64,000 bases of DNA from Streptomyces sp. 71268 (GCF_029392895.1 NZ_CP114200.1:5834501-5898500); one strand, 5' to 3'. Shown: positions 8,603-20,842, numbered from the stretch's first letter. Made by a program: numbers and translations. Notes: a model not told the origin generated them from the letters alone.

Positions 8603-10078
8603 GTTGCTCCTTGAGACCTGGTTCAGGCGCGGACGCGTGGCGGCACGTCCGGAGTTCGAGTCGGACGCGGTCGCGGGCCGGCGGGCGCGGCCCGTGCCGC
8701 CGCGACTCGCGGGGGCACGCGCGCGCCACTGGGCCGCGACCGGGAAGGCAGGGGGAGCGCCGCGGCGGGCGGTAGCCACGGCACGTCACGGGGCGGGGGC
8801 ACAGCGCCCGCGCACAGCGAAGGCCGGTGACGACGCCACCGGCACTGGTCACCGGCGCGGCCCCCGCCACCCCGCCGAATTCTTCGGCTTCTTCCTGACC
8901 CACACCGGTCAGGATCATCGGGTATCGCGGTCGGCCTCGCTGCGGCCCCACTTGACGGGCAGAAAGATATGCGCGGGCCACGCGGGCACACAAGGGTGGC
9001 ACGCCCCCGGGGGTGTCGGCGTGGGCGCGCGGGGCGCGCCGTCGCGGCAACGGCCGGAATGCCCGGTGTGACCTCGGTGCGACGGTGCGGGCGGGCGCGG
9101 GGCGGTGGGCTCGGGTTTCGTATGGGCGGGATCGGTACGTCCTGAAGGGCGCGGTCGTGGCCAGCGGCGATGTGAGGAGTTCACCGGTTTGGCGGTACAG
9201 GCGGCATTGGCGGCCCCGGCGACCGGGTCCGGCCGTGACCGCCCGGCCCTCTGGGGCCGGTCCCCGCCGGGGCCCGGCCGCTCGCGCCTTCCGGTTGCGC
9301 CTTCTGGTCCTCCGGGCGTCGTGCCCCGGCCGCCTCCGCCCCGTACGGGCCGTGTCGGGGGCGTACGGAGAACGGGGTTCGGAGGCGCGATCGCGCGCGG
9401 GGGGCGCGGTGGGACGGGGTGGCCCGGGAGGCTGTCAACTCGCTTACGGCGAAAGCTAGATGAGGTCGCCGAGTCACCCAGAATCCGGTGCGGCGTGGCC
9501 GAGATGGCGTACCCGCCGCGCGGGGTGGGGCGACCAAAGCCTCGTACCGGACAGTCATTTCAAGCCGAATGGCGGAAGCTGGGACGCGGGGTGAACGGGG
9601 TGGTCGCCGGCCGGAACGCGTCGACGACGAGCGATGGAAGGTGACGGGTTGGCCACCTGGCCGGTCGACGGGGGTGGATAGGGGCGTCGAACTGGCCACC
9701 GGCGCGTGCCCGTGGCACCACCGTGCGTACCCGAGTGTGATCTTGGTCATATCTTCGGGATGTCACTCGATGGCAACCTGCGGCTGCGACAACGGCGGCG
9801 TCGGGGTGGTACTCCCGCCTTTGCTCCGTCTTCTCCCCGGGCGTCAACTGCCAGCGCGGTGAGGGGAGTAGCGAGGGGTCCCGGACCGTGGCAGAGTCCA
9901 ACGCGAGCGGGGCGGCGAGGGGGTCGCCGAGCGATCGGGCGTCGGTCAGTGGCGTCGGCCAGCCCCACCCAGCACAGGCACCAGCACCACCGCACGACCG
10001 GTGTTCGCAGATGACCGGGACACGACCGGAATTCCGTACGGCTCTCTGCTGGAGGGCCGCCTTGGCTCGGGGGAGTCC
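8603..10078. other. 1.5-kb gene-free interval at the left edge of the NRPS operon
   Basis: No frame here has convincing coding composition. Open frames are Arg/Pro-rich shadows, and one on the minus strand runs antisense through mbtH and the carbamoyltransferase. The interval must contain the divergent promoters for the MFS gene and for the mbtH-NRPS operon. The left part is very G-rich. The right 350 bp contain shorter A/T-richer patches (for example around 9736-9770) that are better promoter candidates. No palindromic operator was identified with confidence. Confidence 0.45.
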
Positions 10079-10279
10079 ATGAGTGACGACCAACGCTTTC
10101 GCGTGGTGCTCAACGATGAGGAGCAGTACTCCATTTGGCCCGCGGCCAGCGAGCTTCCGCCGGGCTGGCGTGCCGAGGGGTTCGAGGGCGCCAAGCAGGA
10201 CTGCCTGACGCACATCGACGGGGTGTGGACCGACATGCGGCCGGCCAGTCTGCGCCGCGCCACGCCCCGCGCCTCCTGA
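10079..10279 (+). CDS. MbtH-like NRPS accessory protein
   Basis: A 66-residue protein with the family hallmarks in order: N-x-E-x-Q-Y-S-I-W-P near residues 12-21, PPGW near 27-30, CLTHID near 42-47, and the terminal WTDMRPASLR. The three tryptophans that clasp the adenylation-domain surface are present. MbtH proteins bind A domains and are needed for their solubility and activity. The ATG at 10079 has GGGGGAG close upstream. It is the first gene of the operon that continues with the carbamoyltransferase and two NRPS genes, so its partners are most likely the three A domains encoded there. Confidence 0.95.
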   Translation: MSDDQRFRVVLNDEEQYSIWPAASELPPGWRAEGFEGAKQDCLTHIDGVWTDMRPASLRRATPRAS

Positions 10280-10480
10280 CCCCGGGGCGTCGCCCGTTCC
10301 GCCCCGCCCCGCCACCGTCCGACCGTCGATCGCCACCGCGAGCGGCCGGACCCGGCTCGGCATCGACCGCGATGCGAGGGGCCGCCGTGTGCGTCCGCAG
10401 GGTGAATCCGCCGTGTGGGGCCACGAGTTGAGCCGCGCTCCACACCCAACCGGTGCGTCGTGAAAGGCAGAAGGTAGACA

Positions 10481-11416
10481 GTGAGCAACGCCACGGTGCG
10501 ACACCTGATTTCCACCAAGGACCTGACCGATGCGGAACTGCGCGCCCTGGTCGAGCGGGGCGCCGAGTTCTCCCGCGGCTCCGTCCGCTCCGGTGACCAA
10601 CTGGCGGGCCTGGTCGCCGGCATCCACTTCCTGAAGACCTCCACCCGTACCCGTACGTCCTTCTCGGCCGCCGCCCTGCGGCTGGGCGCGCAGCTCATCT
10701 CGTTCGGGCCCGGCGACCTGCAGACCAACACCGGCGAGACGCTGGAGGACACCGCCGAGGTGCTTTCGCGGATGCTGGACCTGCTGGTGGTGCGGACCGC
10801 TGGCGACCCGGCCGAACTGCGGGCCTTCGCCCGGCAGGACCGGATGGCGGTGGTCAACGCGATGACGGCCGACGAGCACCCCACGCAGGCCATCGCCGAC
10901 CTGACCACGATGCTCGCCCACTTCGGCCGCGTCGAGGGGCTGCGCGTGTGTTACGTGGGGGAGGGCAACAACTCGGCCGCCGCGCTCGCGCTGACGCTCA
11001 GCCGCTACCCGGACGTCCAGTTGGAGCTGCGGACGCCACCCGGCTACGGCCTTGACCCGCGGGTACTGGGCCGGGCCCAGCAGAACGCGCGCGCCAGCGG
11101 CGCGCGGGTGAGCGAGACGCACTCCATGGCGAGCCCGCCGCGTGATGTCGACGTCATCTACACCACGCGGTGGCAGACGACGGGCACGAGCAAGCCCGAC
11201 CCGGGGTGGCGTGACGTTTTTGCGCCGTTCCAGGTGACGACCGCGCTCTGGGACGACAGCCCGGACGCGGTCTTCCTGCACGACCTGCCGGCCCACCGCG
11301 GCGAAGACGTCACCGCCGAGGTGCTCGACGGCCCGCACAGCCTGGCCTTCGACCAGTCGGAGAACAAGATGTACGCGGCTATGGCCGTCCTGGAATGGTG
11401 CGCGGCGAAGCGGTGA
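10481..11416 (+). CDS. Ornithine-carbamoyltransferase-family enzyme with altered substrate motifs
   Basis: A 311-residue aspartate/ornithine carbamoyltransferase-family protein. The carbamoyl-phosphate loop is intact (STRTRTSF near residues 56-63), as is DEHPTQA near 130. The amino-acid side is not that of a standard OTCase. The usual HCLP reads HDLP (in FLHDLPAHRGEDV near residue 265), and the SMG ornithine loop is replaced by a TTRWQTTGTSK segment. A gene for arginine synthesis is therefore unlikely. In the tuberactinomycin and zwittermicin pathways, carbamoyltransferases act on 2,3-diaminopropionate or a peptide containing it. The Dap-synthesis pair in this same operon makes Dap, free or peptide-bound, the likely acceptor, giving a ureidoalanine (inference). 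The start is GTG 10481 after an AGAAGG ribosome site. Confidence 0.88.
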   Translation: MSNATVRHLISTKDLTDAELRALVERGAEFSRGSVRSGDQLAGLVAGIHFLKTSTRTRTSFSAAALRLGAQLISFGPGDLQTNTGETLEDTAEVLSRMLDLLVVRTAGDPAELRAFARQDRMAVVNAMTADEHPTQAIADLTTMLAHFGRVEGLRVCYVGEGNNSAAALALTLSRYPDVQLELRTPPGYGLDPRVLGRAQQNARASGARVSETHSMASPPRDVDVIYTTRWQTTGTSKPDPGWRDVFAPFQVTTALWDDSPDAVFLHDLPAHRGEDVTAEVLDGPHSLAFDQSENKMYAAMAVLEWCAAKR

Positions 11417-11565
11417 TCCGCACCGTCGTTCGCTGACTGCCCGCTGAGGTGGCGGCGTGCGGGGCGCCCGCGAGGTGCCCCGCCGTCCGGACGGGGGACG
11501 CCCGGTGCTGACTGCTGCCCACGGACAGGTGCTCAGAGCTGATCACATCGACGCGGGAGATTCCG

Positions 11566-13530
11566 GTGAATCCACTGCCCGCCACCGAGTCCGCAGCGGC
11601 TTGGGTGGCCTGGAACGACACGGTCCGTACCGGGTTGGCGGCCACGCTTCCCCACCTGGTGGAGGCGCAGGCGCGGCGCACGCCCGACCATCCGGCGGTC
11701 GTCCACGACCGCACCACCCTCAGCTACCGAGAGCTGAACGAGCGGGCCAACCGGCTGGCCCGGGTGCTGGTCGCCCGTGGCGCCGGGCCCGAGGACCTGG
11801 TGGCTTTGGCGGTGCCGCGCTCGGAGCGGACGCTGCTGGCCTCGCTGGCCGTGGCCAAGGCGGGGGCGGCGTACGTCCCGGTGGACACCGCGTACCCGGC
11901 CGCCCGGATCGCCGCGCTGCTCGGCTCGGCCGAACCGCTGCTGACGCTGACCACCGACGCCGTCGCGGCCGAACTGCCCGCCGGCACACCGGTGTTGGTC
12001 CTGGACGACCCGGACACCGCCGAGCTGGTCGGGCGCCAGGACCCGGCCGACCTGACCGACGCCGACCGGCGCGGGCCGCTCGCGGTGGGCAACGCCGCCT
12101 ACGTCATCCACACCTCCGGGTCCACCGGCGCGCCCAAGGGCGTGGTGGTCACCCACGCCGGGCTGGCCAGCCTCGCCGTCGACCACATCGAACGGTTCGG
12201 GATCACCGTGGGCGACGGGGTGCTCCAGTTCGCCTCGTTCAGCTTCGACTGCTCGGTCGGCGACATGCTGATGGCGCTGTGCTCCGGCGCCGCCCTGATC
12301 ATCCGGCCACGGGACTGCCTGTCCGGCGCCGAGGTGGGCGCGCTCATCGACCGTACGGGCGCCACGCACGTCACCATCCCGCCCCAGGTGCTGGCCGCGC
12401 TGCCGTCCGCCACGCACCCCACGCTGCGCACCATCGCCACCGCGGGCGACGTGCTGCCGGCCACGGTGGTGGACCAGTGGGCGCCCGGGCGGCGGATGTT
12501 CAACGCGTACGGGCCCACCGAGGCGACCGTGGACGCCGTGGCCACCGAGGTACGCGCCGGCGCGGGGGCCCCACCGCCGATCGGCGGCCCGGTGCTGAAC
12601 ACGCGGGTGTACGTGTTGGACGCCGACCTGTGCCCGGTGCCCGTCGGCGCGGAGGGCGAGCTGTTCATCGCCGGCGCCGGGCTCGCGCGCGGCTACCTGC
12701 GGCAGCCGGGACTGACCGCCGAGCGCTTCCTGCCCTGCCCGTTCGGCCCGCCCGGCGGGCGCATGTACCGCACCGGCGACCTGGTGCGGTGGCGGCCCGA
12801 CGGCAACCTGGAGTTCCGTGGCCGGGTCGACCACCAGGTCAAGATCCGCGGCTTCCGCGTCGAGCCCGGCGAGGTCGAGGCGGCCCTCGCCGCCCACCCG
12901 CGGGTCGCGGACTGCGTGGTCGTCGCCCGCGAGGACCGGCCCGGATCCAAGCGCCTGGTCGGCTACGTCGTCCCGGCGCCAGGCCCGCGCCCGGCCGTGG
13001 CCGACCTGCGCCGTCACCTCGCCGAGCGGCTGCCCGACTACCTGGTGCCCAGCGCGCTCGTGCTGCTCGACGCCTTCCCGCTCAACCCCAACGGCAAGCT
13101 GGACCGCGCCGCCCTGCCCACCCCCGAGCTGACCGGCACCGGCACCGGGCGCGCGCCGAGCACCCCGCGCGAGGAGTTGCTGTGCGCGCTGTTCGCCGAG
13201 GTCCTCGGCGTGGGACGGGTCGGGCCCGACGACGCGTTCTTCGACCTCGGCGGCGACAGCGTGCTGGCCATCCGGCTCGCGGCCCGGGTCCGCGAGGCCG
13301 GCTGGGTGCTCGCCCCGAAGGACGTGTTCACCCTCCAGCGGGCCGCCGCCCTGGCCGAACGCCTGGAACCCGCGCCCGAGCCCACCAGCGTGCCGACGGG
13401 GCCGGTGGGACCGGACTCGCCGCCGGGGCCGGCCGGCCACGGGGCGCGGCCGGAGCCGGCGCCCGGGCTGCTCGCGCTGAGCCAGGAAGACATCGACGAC
13501 CTCACGGGGGAGTGGGCCAATGAGTTCTGA
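11566..13530 (+). CDS. NRPS initiation module, A-PCP
   Basis: A 654-residue protein. The adenylation domain spans about residues 20-530 (A3 core [10 protein letters not shown] near 183, YGPTE, YRTGD, and the catalytic lysine in PNGKLDR). It is followed by a carrier domain with LGGDS, the phosphopantetheine serine being Ser565. There is no condensation domain, so this is the starter module. Read by eye, the ten pocket residues are D C G T A A A V D K. The T278/A301/A322 set resembles aromatic-activating pockets, while Asp at 331 is unusual, so no substrate is asserted. A short acidic C-terminal tail ([13 protein letters not shown]) may serve as a linker to the next protein. Its end overlaps the next NRPS start by 11 bp. 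GTG 11566 is the start. Confidence 0.92.
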   Translation: MNPLPATESAAAWVAWNDTVRTGLAATLPHLVEAQARRTPDHPAVVHDRTTLSYRELNERANRLARVLVARGAGPEDLVALAVPRSERTLLASLAVAKAGAAYVPVDTAYPAARIAALLGSAEPLLTLTTDAVAAELPAGTPVLVLDDPDTAELVGRQDPADLTDADRRGPLAVGNAAYVIHTSGSTGAPKGVVVTHAGLASLAVDHIERFGITVGDGVLQFASFSFDCSVGDMLMALCSGAALIIRPRDCLSGAEVGALIDRTGATHVTIPPQVLAALPSATHPTLRTIATAGDVLPATVVDQWAPGRRMFNAYGPTEATVDAVATEVRAGAGAPPPIGGPVLNTRVYVLDADLCPVPVGAEGELFIAGAGLARGYLRQPGLTAERFLPCPFGPPGGRMYRTGDLVRWRPDGNLEFRGRVDHQVKIRGFRVEPGEVEAALAAHPRVADCVVVAREDRPGSKRLVGYVVPAPGPRPAVADLRRHLAERLPDYLVPSALVLLDAFPLNPNGKLDRAALPTPELTGTGTGRAPSTPREELLCALFAEVLGVGRVGPDDAFFDLGGDSVLAIRLAARVREAGWVLAPKDVFTLQRAAALAERLEPAPEPTSVPTGPVGPDSPPGPAGHGARPEPAPGLLALSQEDIDDLTGEWANEF

Positions 13531-16500
13531 GCGCCGGGGGCTTTCCGACATCTGGCCGCTGTCACCGTTACAGGAGGGGCTGCTGTTCCTCTCGCTGTTC
13601 GAGGAGCGCGGTGCCGGCCTGTACATGCCGCAGATGGTCATCGAACTCGAAGGGCACGTCGAGGCGGACACCCTGCGGGTGGCCGTCGACGCCCTGGTGG
13701 ACCGGCACGCCACGCTGCGCGCCTGCTTCCGGCTGGCCAAGAAGCAGGGCACGCCCGCCCAGCTCATCCCCGCCACCGTGCGGGTGCCGCTGGCCGAGCA
13801 CGACCTGACCGGGCTCCCGGAGGACGAGCGCGCGGCCGAACTGGACCGCCTCATGGCCGCCGACCAGGCCGTCCCGTTCGACCTGGCGCAGCCGCCGCTG
13901 CTGCGGCTGACGCTGATCAGGCACGGCCGGACCCGCTGGCGACTGGTGCTCACCCACCACCACATCCTGCTCGACGGCTGGTCCATCCCGACGCTGGTGG
14001 ACGAGTTGCTCACGCTCTACCGGCAGCGCGGCGACACCACCGGGCTGCCGCCCGCCGGGTCGTACAAGAGCTACCTGGAGTGGCTGGGCCGGCAGGACCG
14101 GGCCGCGGCCCGCGCGGCGTGGCGGGAGGCGCTCGCCGACCTGGAGGGGCCGACCCTGGTCGCCCCGGAGGCCGCAGGCGCCGTCGCCGGGCCGGCGCGC
14201 ACCACGCGGGCCAGCCTCGACGCGGCGACCACCGCGGAGCTGGCCGCCCGCGCCCGCGCCGGCCTGCTGACCCTGAACACCGTCGTGCGGGGCGCGTGGG
14301 CGCTGGCCCTGTCCAGGCTGACCGGCCGCGACGACGTCGTCTTCGGCGTCACCGTCTCGCACCGACCGCCCGAGGTACCCGGCGTCGACCGGCTCGTGGG
14401 GCTGCTCATCAACACCCTGCCGGCCCGACTGCGGGTGCGGCCCGGCGCCTCGCTGGCCGACCAGTTCGCCGGCCTCCAGGAGGAGCAGGCCGCGCTGCTG
14501 CCGCACCACGGCATCGGGCTCACCGAGATCCAGCAACTGGCCGGCCACGGCACCCTGTTCGACACCCTGATGGTGTTCCAGAACTACCCCACCCGGCCCG
14601 CCGACGCGGGCGCGCGACCGCGCGTGGTCGAGGCGTACGACATCGACGCCACCCACTACCCGCTCGCGCTGACCGTGCTGCCCGGCGACGAGCTGACGCT
14701 GCGCCTTGACCACCAGCGTGACGTGCTCGACGACGACGCGGCCGACCGGCTGCTCGACTGGGTGGTGCGGCTGCTGACCGCGTTCGCCGCCGACCCCGGG
14801 CAACCGCACTCCGCCGTGGACCTGCTCGGCCCGGCCGAGCGGCGGCGCGTCCTCGTCGAGTGGAACGACACCGCCCACCCGGTGCCGGCCATGACGCTGG
14901 TCGACCTGTTCGAGGCGCAGGTGGCGCGCACCCCCGACCTGGTGGCCGCCGCGTACGGGGACCACGCCCACACCTTCGCCGCACTCAACGAACGGGCCAA
15001 CAAGCTGGCCCGGGTGCTGGTGGCGCGCGGCGCCGGGCCCGAGCGGCTGGTGGGCCTCACGCTGCGGCACTCGGCCGAGATGATGCCGGCCGTGCTGGCC
15101 ATCCAGAAGTCCGGCGCCGCCTACGTGCCCATCGACCCGGACTACCCGGGCCCGCGCATCGCCCACCTGGTCAGCGACTCCGCACCGGTCACCGTCGTCA
15201 CCACCAGCGCGGACGCCGCCGCCCTGCCACCCGGCACCCCCACGCTGCTCCTGGACGACCCGGCCGTGGTCGCCGAGGCCGACGCGGCCAGCGGCGCCGA
15301 CCTCACCGACGCCGACCGCGACGCGCCCCTGCTGCCGGCCCACCCCGTCTACGTCATCTACACCTCCGGCTCCACCGGCAGGCCCAAGGGCGTGGTCATG
15401 GAGCACCGCAACGCGGTCAACCTGTTCCACAACCACCGCACCGAGTTCTTCCGCCCGGCCGCAGAGCGGGCCGGCGCGCGGCGGCTGCGGCTCGCGCTGA
15501 CCTCCTCCATCTCCTTCGACGCGTCGGTGGCCGGCATGATGTGGCTGCTCGACGGGCACGAACTGCACCTGATCAGCGACGACTGCCGGTACGACCCGGC
15601 CAGGTTCGTACGCTTCACCACCGAGCGGCGCATCGACCTGGTGGACGTCACCCCCTCCTTCGCCGAACAACTGCTGCTCGCCGGCCTCCTCGAAGGACCC
15701 CAGCACCCGAGGGTCCTCGTGCTCGGCGGCGAGGCCATCGGCGAGGCTCTGCTGGCCGAGGTCGGCCGGCTCTCCGGCGTCGAGGCGTACAACTGCTACG
15801 GGCCCACCGAGTGCACCGCCGACGCCACCAGCCCGCAGCGACTGGGCGACGGCGGCGTGCAGAACATCGGCCGCCCGGTGTGGAACGGCCGCGCCTTCGT
15901 GCTCGACGCGGCGTACGCGCCGGTGCCCGTCGGCGTCGTGGGCGAGCTGTACATCGCCGGCGCCGGCGTCTCCCGTGGCTACCTGGGCCGCCCGGGGCTG
16001 ACCGCCGACCGGTACGTGCCCTGCCCCTTCGGGGTGGGCGAGCGCATGTACCGCACCGGCGACCTGGTGCGCTGGCGGGACGACGGCACGCTGGAGTACG
16101 TCGGCCGCGCCGACGAACAGGTCAAGATCCGCGGCTTCCGGGTCGAACTCGGCGAGATCGAGGCCGTACTCCTCCAACACCCCCAGGTCGCCCAGGCCAC
16201 CGTGCTGGCCAGGGACGGCGCGACCGGCGGCGGCAGGCGACTGGTGGCCTACGTCGTGCCACCCGACGGCGCGGGCGTCGCGCCCACCCTGGGCACCGGC
16301 GAGTTCCCCGCCGCGCTGCGCCGCTTCGCCGCCGAGAAGCTGCCCGACTACATGGTGCCGGCCGCCGTCGTCGTCCTGGCCGGGCTGCCGCTCAGCCCCA
16401 ACGGCAAGCTCGACCGCGGCAGGCTCCCGGCCCCCGAACTCGCCGGCCTCGCCACCAGCCGCGCCCCGCGTACCACGCTGGAGGAGCGGCTGTGCGAGCT

Positions 16501-19500
16501 GTTCGCCGAGACCCTGGGCGGCGCCCGACTCGGCATCGACGACAGCTTCTTCGACCTCGGCGGCAACTCGCTGCTCGCCATGCGCCTCGCCTCCCGGGTG
16601 CGCACCGTCCTGGACGCCGAACTCCCGGTGCGGGCCGTCTTCGACTCGCCCACCGTCGCCGGCATCGCCGACAAGCTGGGCGGCGCGCCCGCCGCCGGGC
16701 CGCCCCCGCGCCCGCGCCCGCGCGGCACCCAGGCGCCCACCTCCTTCGGGCAGCGCCGGCTGTGGCTGCTCGACACGATGGACCCCGCGCACTCCCCGTA
16801 CAAGATCCCGCTGGCCATCCGGCTCGCGGGCGAGCTGGACCGGGACGCGCTGCGCCGGGCGCTGGCCGACGTCGTCGCCCGGCACGAGGTGCTGCGCACC
16901 GTCTACCCCGAGCGCGACGGCGAGCCCCAGCAGGCGATCCTCACCGCCGACCGGGCCGCGCCGGAGCTGGCGGAGCGGACCGCCACCGTGGCCGAGCTGC
17001 CCGACGCGCTGATCGCCGAGACCTTCCGCCCCTTCGACCTGCGCACCCAGCCCCCGCTGCGGGCCACCCTCTTCTCCCACGGCCCGGGCGAGTGGACGCT
17101 GCTGCTCGTCGTCCACCACATCGCCGCCGACGGCTGGTCCATGCGCCCCCTGGCCGACGACCTGTCCCGGGCCTACGCCGCCCGCCGTGCCGGGCGCGCC
17201 CCGGACTGGCGACCGCTGCCCGTCCAGTACGCCGACTACGCCGCCTGGCAGCACGAGCGGCTGGGCTCCGAGGCCGACCCGGACAGCCTGCTGACCCGCC
17301 AGCTCGCCCACTGGCGCGACGCGCTGGCCGGCCTGCCCGACGAACTGGCGCTGCCCACCGACCGGCCGCGCCCGGCCACCAGCGCCCGGCGCGGCGGGGC
17401 CGAACTGTTCACCGTGGACGCCGAGCTGCACGCGGCGCTCGCCAGGCTCGCCGCGCGGCGCCAGGCCAGCCTGTTCATGGTGGTCCAGGCCGCGCTGGCC
17501 GCGCTCCTGCACCGGCTCGGCGCCGGCACCGAGATCCCCATCGGCACCCCGGTCGCCGGCCGCGCCGACCCGGCCCTCGACGACCTGGTCGGCTTCTTCG
17601 TCAACTCGCTCGTGCTGCGCACCGACGTCGCGGGGGACCCCGCCTTCGGCGAACTCCTGGAGCGCGTACGCCAGGTGGACCTGGCCGCCTACGCCCACCA
17701 GGACGTGCCCTTCGAGCGGCTGGTCGAGGTGGTCAACCCGACCCGGGTCGCCGGCCGCAACCCGCTGTTCCAGGTCGAGCTGGGCGTCCAGGAGAACGCC
17801 GACGAGGAGCCGGAGTTCGCGGGGCTCACGGCCACCAGCGTCCCGGTGGGCTCGGCGGCCGTGCCCTTCGACCTCTCCTTCGAGCTGAGCGCCCGCACCA
17901 CCGACGCGGGCCCGGCCGGGATGCGCGGCCGGCTCGACTACAGCACCGAGCTGTTCGACCCGGCCACCGCCCGCGCCCTGGTCGATCGCCTGCTGCGGGT
18001 GCTGCGCCAGGTCGCCGCCGACCCGAGCCGCACGATCGGCTCCCTCGACGTGCTCGGCGACGCCGAACGCCACCGCCTGCTGGTGGAGTTCAACCGCAGC
18101 CAACGGCCCACCGACCTCACCGACGTGGTGGCCCGCGTCCAGCACTTCGCCGCCACCACGCCGGACGCCGTCGCGCTCGTAGACGACCGGGGCCCGGTGG
18201 ACTACGCCACCCTCGCAGGCCGGGCCTCCGCGCTCGCGCGCCGGCTGGTCGAGGCCGGCGCCGGCCACGGCGCCGTGGTCGCCGTCCTCGCCCGCCGCTC
18301 GGCCGCCGTGCCCACCGCGCTGCTCGGCATCCTCGGCGCCGGCGCCGCCTACCTGCCGCTCGACCCCACAGGGCCGACCGGCCGCAACGCCGACATGCTG
18401 GCCCGCGGTGGCGCCACCGCCGTCCTCGCCGACCCCGAACTGACGGCTAAAGCAGCGGAGTTGACCGGGCTGGTCGACGGTGAGGTGGCCGTCATCGCGC
18501 TGGACGGGGAGGCCGACGCGCCGGACGCGCTGGCCCCGCCCGTCGGTACCCCGGACGACCTGGCGTACATCCTGTTCACCTCCGGCACCACGGGCCGCCC
18601 CAAGGGCGCCATCGTGCACCGCCGTGGCATGAACAACCACCTGCTCGCCAAGGCCGAGGACCTCACCCTCACCGCGGCCGACAGCGTGTTGCAGAACGCG
18701 CCGCTCAGCTTCGACATCTCCATCTGGCAGATGCTGTGCGCCCTCGTCGTCGGCGGGCGCACCCGGATCGCCGACGACTCCCTGGTGGCCGACCCGGACC
18801 GGCTGTTCGGCCAGGTCGCCGCCGAGCGCGTCACCGGCGTCGAGGTGGTGCCCTCGCTGCTGCGCACCACCCTGGACACCTGGGACACCACCGGCGGGGC
18901 CCCCGAACTGCCCGCGCTGCGCTGGCTGATGGTCACCGGCGAGGCCCTGGCGGCCGACCTGTGCGCCCGCTGGTTCGCCCGCTTCCCCGGCATCCCGCTG
19001 GTCAACGCGTACGGGCCCACCGAGTGCTCGGACGACGTCACGCACGCCTGGCTGACCGCCGACGCCCCGCCGGCGGCCGGGCAGCGGGTGCCGATCGGCG
19101 GCGTCATCCGCAACACCGAGCTGTACGTCCTCGACGCTCACCTGCGCCCCATGCCGCTCGGCGCCGTCGGCGAGCTGTACGTGGGCGGCGTCGGCGTCGG
19201 CTACGGGTACGTCGGCGACGCCGCCAAGACCGCCGACACCTTCCTGCCCGACCCCTTCTCCGGCCGGCCGGGCGCACGCCTGTACCGCACCGGCGACCAG
19301 GCCCGCTACCGCCCCGACGGGCAGCTTGAGTTCCTCGGCCGCAACGACCACCAGGTCAAGATCCGCGGCCAGCGCATCGAACTCGCCGAGGTGGAGGCCG
19401 CCCTGCGGGAGGCCGACGGCGTACGCGACGCCGTCGTCACCGTCCGTACCGACCAGGGCGGCCACAACCGACTCGTCGGCTACTACACCGGCGACGCCAC

Positions 19501-20797
19501 CCCCCAGGACGTACGCGCCCACGCCACCGGCACGCTCACCGCCGCCATGGTGCCCTCGGCGCTCGTCCCGCTGCCCACCTTGCCGCTCAGCGACAACGGC
19601 AAGGTGGACCGGGCCCGGCTCCCCGAGCCCGACCTGCCGACGCCCGGCGCCGGCCGCGCCCCCGCCACCGAGCGCGAACAGGCCCTGTGCGCGCTCTTCG
19701 CCGAGGTGCTCGGGGTGGACCGGGTCGGCGTGGACGACGACTTCTTCGACCTCGGCGGCCACTCGCTGCTCGCCACCCGGCTCGCCGCCCGGGTGCGCGC
19801 CCGGCTCGGCGTGCGGCTCCCGGTGCGGCTGCTGTTCGAGGCGCCCACCGTCGCGGGCCTGGCCGCCCGCCTGGACACCGACGACCGGGCCGCCGGCCTG
19901 AACGTCCTGCTGCCGCTGCGCCGCGCCGGCTCCCGGCCCCCGCTGTTCTGCGTCCACCCCGGCACCGGCCTGGCCTGGCCGTACGCCCGCCTCGCCGGCC
20001 TGCTCGACGCCGAACAGCCGCTGTACGGCCTCCAGGCCAGGGCCCTGACCCGGCCCGATTTCGCGCCCGTGAGCACCGCCGAGATGGCCGCCGACTACGC
20101 CGAGCGGATCCGCTCGGTCACCCCGCACGGCCCCTACCTGCTGCTCGGCTGGTCGTCGGGGGGCCGGATCGCCCACGAGGTGGCCGTGCGGCTGCGTGCG
20201 GCGGGCGAACGCGTGCCGGTGCTCGCCCTGTTGGACGCCGAGCCCGCGCACGGGGGCGCCGCGCCGCGGGCGGGCCACGCGGAGCCACCGGCCGCCGCCC
20301 CCGACCCGGCCGCCGAGGCGGAGTTCGTCGCGCACCTCCTGCACGAGGCGGGACTGAGCGCCACCGCCTGGGACGAGCGGCCCCTGACACTGGCCGAACT
20401 GCGGCGGGCCGCGGCGGAGGGGGCCGACGCCCCACCCGGCACCCTCGGCGCGGCGCTCGCCGCCGCCGAATCCCCGCTCACCGGCTTGGAGGGCACGACG
20501 CTGGACGCCCTGTACGCCACCTACCGCAACGAGGCCGGCATCGGTGCCGAGCCACCGGCCCGGCCCTTCGACGGCGACGTGCTGTTCTTCACCGCGGGCC
20601 GCACCACGGGCCGGGAGGCCGTGACCGGCGGCACGCTGGCCGAGCTGTGGAAGCCGTACGTCACCGGCCGGGTCCACGACCACGTCGTGGACTGCCACCA
20701 CCTGGAGATGACCGCTCCCGGGCCGCTGGCCGAGATAGCGGCCGTCCTGGAGAAGCACCTCACTACCGTGGAGTCAGCCGCGACCCGGCGTCCGTAG
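13520..20797 (+). CDS. NRPS, C-A-PCP-C-A-PCP-TE
   Basis: A 2425-residue dimodular synthetase. Domains: C1 about 5-430 (HHILLDG near 147), A about 447-960, PCP with Ser1017 (LGGNS), C2 about 1070-1500 (HHIAADG near 1198), A about 1523-2030, PCP with Ser2082 (LGGHS), and a thioesterase about 2140-2410 with the nucleophile Ser2212 in GWSSGG. All catalytic motifs are intact, and there is no epimerase or methyltransferase. Pocket residues by eye are D A A D V G C A D K (second module) and D I W E M T A D D K (third). The third is close to pockets known for 2,4-diaminobutyrate and fits a short diamino acid such as Dap. The TE ends assembly, so the product should be a tripeptide, linear or cyclised. 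Codon 17 is the rare TTA, suggesting dependence on the bldA tRNA. Confidence 0.94.
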   Translation: MSSERRGLSDIWPLSPLQEGLLFLSLFEERGAGLYMPQMVIELEGHVEADTLRVAVDALVDRHATLRACFRLAKKQGTPAQLIPATVRVPLAEHDLTGLPEDERAAELDRLMAADQAVPFDLAQPPLLRLTLIRHGRTRWRLVLTHHHILLDGWSIPTLVDELLTLYRQRGDTTGLPPAGSYKSYLEWLGRQDRAAARAAWREALADLEGPTLVAPEAAGAVAGPARTTRASLDAATTAELAARARAGLLTLNTVVRGAWALALSRLTGRDDVVFGVTVSHRPPEVPGVDRLVGLLINTLPARLRVRPGASLADQFAGLQEEQAALLPHHGIGLTEIQQLAGHGTLFDTLMVFQNYPTRPADAGARPRVVEAYDIDATHYPLALTVLPGDELTLRLDHQRDVLDDDAADRLLDWVVRLLTAFAADPGQPHSAVDLLGPAERRRVLVEWNDTAHPVPAMTLVDLFEAQVARTPDLVAAAYGDHAHTFAALNERANKLARVLVARGAGPERLVGLTLRHSAEMMPAVLAIQKSGAAYVPIDPDYPGPRIAHLVSDSAPVTVVTTSADAAALPPGTPTLLLDDPAVVAEADAASGADLTDADRDAPLLPAHPVYVIYTSGSTGRPKGVVMEHRNAVNLFHNHRTEFFRPAAERAGARRLRLALTSSISFDASVAGMMWLLDGHELHLISDDCRYDPARFVRFTTERRIDLVDVTPSFAEQLLLAGLLEGPQHPRVLVLGGEAIGEALLAEVGRLSGVEAYNCYGPTECTADATSPQRLGDGGVQNIGRPVWNGRAFVLDAAYAPVPVGVVGELYIAGAGVSRGYLGRPGLTADRYVPCPFGVGERMYRTGDLVRWRDDGTLEYVGRADEQVKIRGFRVELGEIEAVLLQHPQVAQATVLARDGATGGGRRLVAYVVPPDGAGVAPTLGTGEFPAALRRFAAEKLPDYMVPAAVVVLAGLPLSPNGKLDRGRLPAPELAGLATSRAPRTTLEERLCELFAETLGGARLGIDDSFFDLGGNSLLAMRLASRVRTVLDAELPVRAVFDSPTVAGIADKLGGAPAAGPPPRPRPRGTQAPTSFGQRRLWLLDTMDPAHSPYKIPLAIRLAGELDRDALRRALADVVARHEVLRTVYPERDGEPQQAILTADRAAPELAERTATVAELPDALIAETFRPFDLRTQPPLRATLFSHGPGEWTLLLVVHHIAADGWSMRPLADDLSRAYAARRAGRAPDWRPLPVQYADYAAWQHERLGSEADPDSLLTRQLAHWRDALAGLPDELALPTDRPRPATSARRGGAELFTVDAELHAALARLAARRQASLFMVVQAALAALLHRLGAGTEIPIGTPVAGRADPALDDLVGFFVNSLVLRTDVAGDPAFGELLERVRQVDLAAYAHQDVPFERLVEVVNPTRVAGRNPLFQVELGVQENADEEPEFAGLTATSVPVGSAAVPFDLSFELSARTTDAGPAGMRGRLDYSTELFDPATARALVDRLLRVLRQVAADPSRTIGSLDVLGDAERHRLLVEFNRSQRPTDLTDVVARVQHFAATTPDAVALVDDRGPVDYATLAGRASALARRLVEAGAGHGAVVAVLARRSAAVPTALLGILGAGAAYLPLDPTGPTGRNADMLARGGATAVLADPELTAKAAELTGLVDGEVAVIALDGEADAPDALAPPVGTPDDLAYILFTSGTTGRPKGAIVHRRGMNNHLLAKAEDLTLTAADSVLQNAPLSFDISIWQMLCALVVGGRTRIADDSLVADPDRLFGQVAAERVTGVEVVPSLLRTTLDTWDTTGGAPELPALRWLMVTGEALAADLCARWFARFPGIPLVNAYGPTECSDDVTHAWLTADAPPAAGQRVPIGGVIRNTELYVLDAHLRPMPLGAVGELYVGGVGVGYGYVGDAAKTADTFLPDPFSGRPGARLYRTGDQARYRPDGQLEFLGRNDHQVKIRGQRIELAEVEAALREADGVRDAVVTVRTDQGGHNRLVGYYTGDATPQDVRAHATGTLTAAMVPSALVPLPTLPLSDNGKVDRARLPEPDLPTPGAGRAPATEREQALCALFAEVLGVDRVGVDDDFFDLGGHSLLATRLAARVRARLGVRLPVRLLFEAPTVAGLAARLDTDDRAAGLNVLLPLRRAGSRPPLFCVHPGTGLAWPYARLAGLLDAEQPLYGLQARALTRPDFAPVSTAEMAADYAERIRSVTPHGPYLLLGWSSGGRIAHEVAVRLRAAGERVPVLALLDAEPAHGGAAPRAGHAEPPAAAPDPAAEAEFVAHLLHEAGLSATAWDERPLTLAELRRAAAEGADAPPGTLGAALAAAESPLTGLEGTTLDALYATYRNEAGIGAEPPARPFDGDVLFFTAGRTTGREAVTGGTLAELWKPYVTGRVHDHVVDCHHLEMTAPGPLAEIAAVLEKHLTTVESAATRRP

Positions 20798-20842
20798 GAA
20801 GCCAGAGTCCGCCGCTGCGACCACCCGAGCGCGACCGGGGAC

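Noticed and set aside
9560..11338. Minus-strand frame of about 590 codons over mbtH and the carbamoyltransferase
   Set aside because: Shadow frame with Arg/Gly/Val bias. The plus strand carries unmistakable MbtH and carbamoyltransferase sequence.
10481..11416. Calling the gene argF (ornithine carbamoyltransferase of arginine synthesis)
   Set aside because: HCLP and SMG motifs are not conserved and the gene lies in an NRPS operon with Dap-synthesis genes.
13568..20758. Very long minus-strand open frame (about 2400 codons) antisense to the NRPS
   Set aside because: It is the complement of a high-GC coding frame. Its translation is Gly/Val/Gln/Arg-rich without domains, while the plus strand has complete NRPS motifs. 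It ends only because TTA codon 17 reads as TAA on the other strand.
13520..20797. An epimerisation or methyltransferase domain in the NRPS
   Set aside because: Spacing between PCP and the next C domain and between the last PCP and TE leaves no room, and no such motifs were found.
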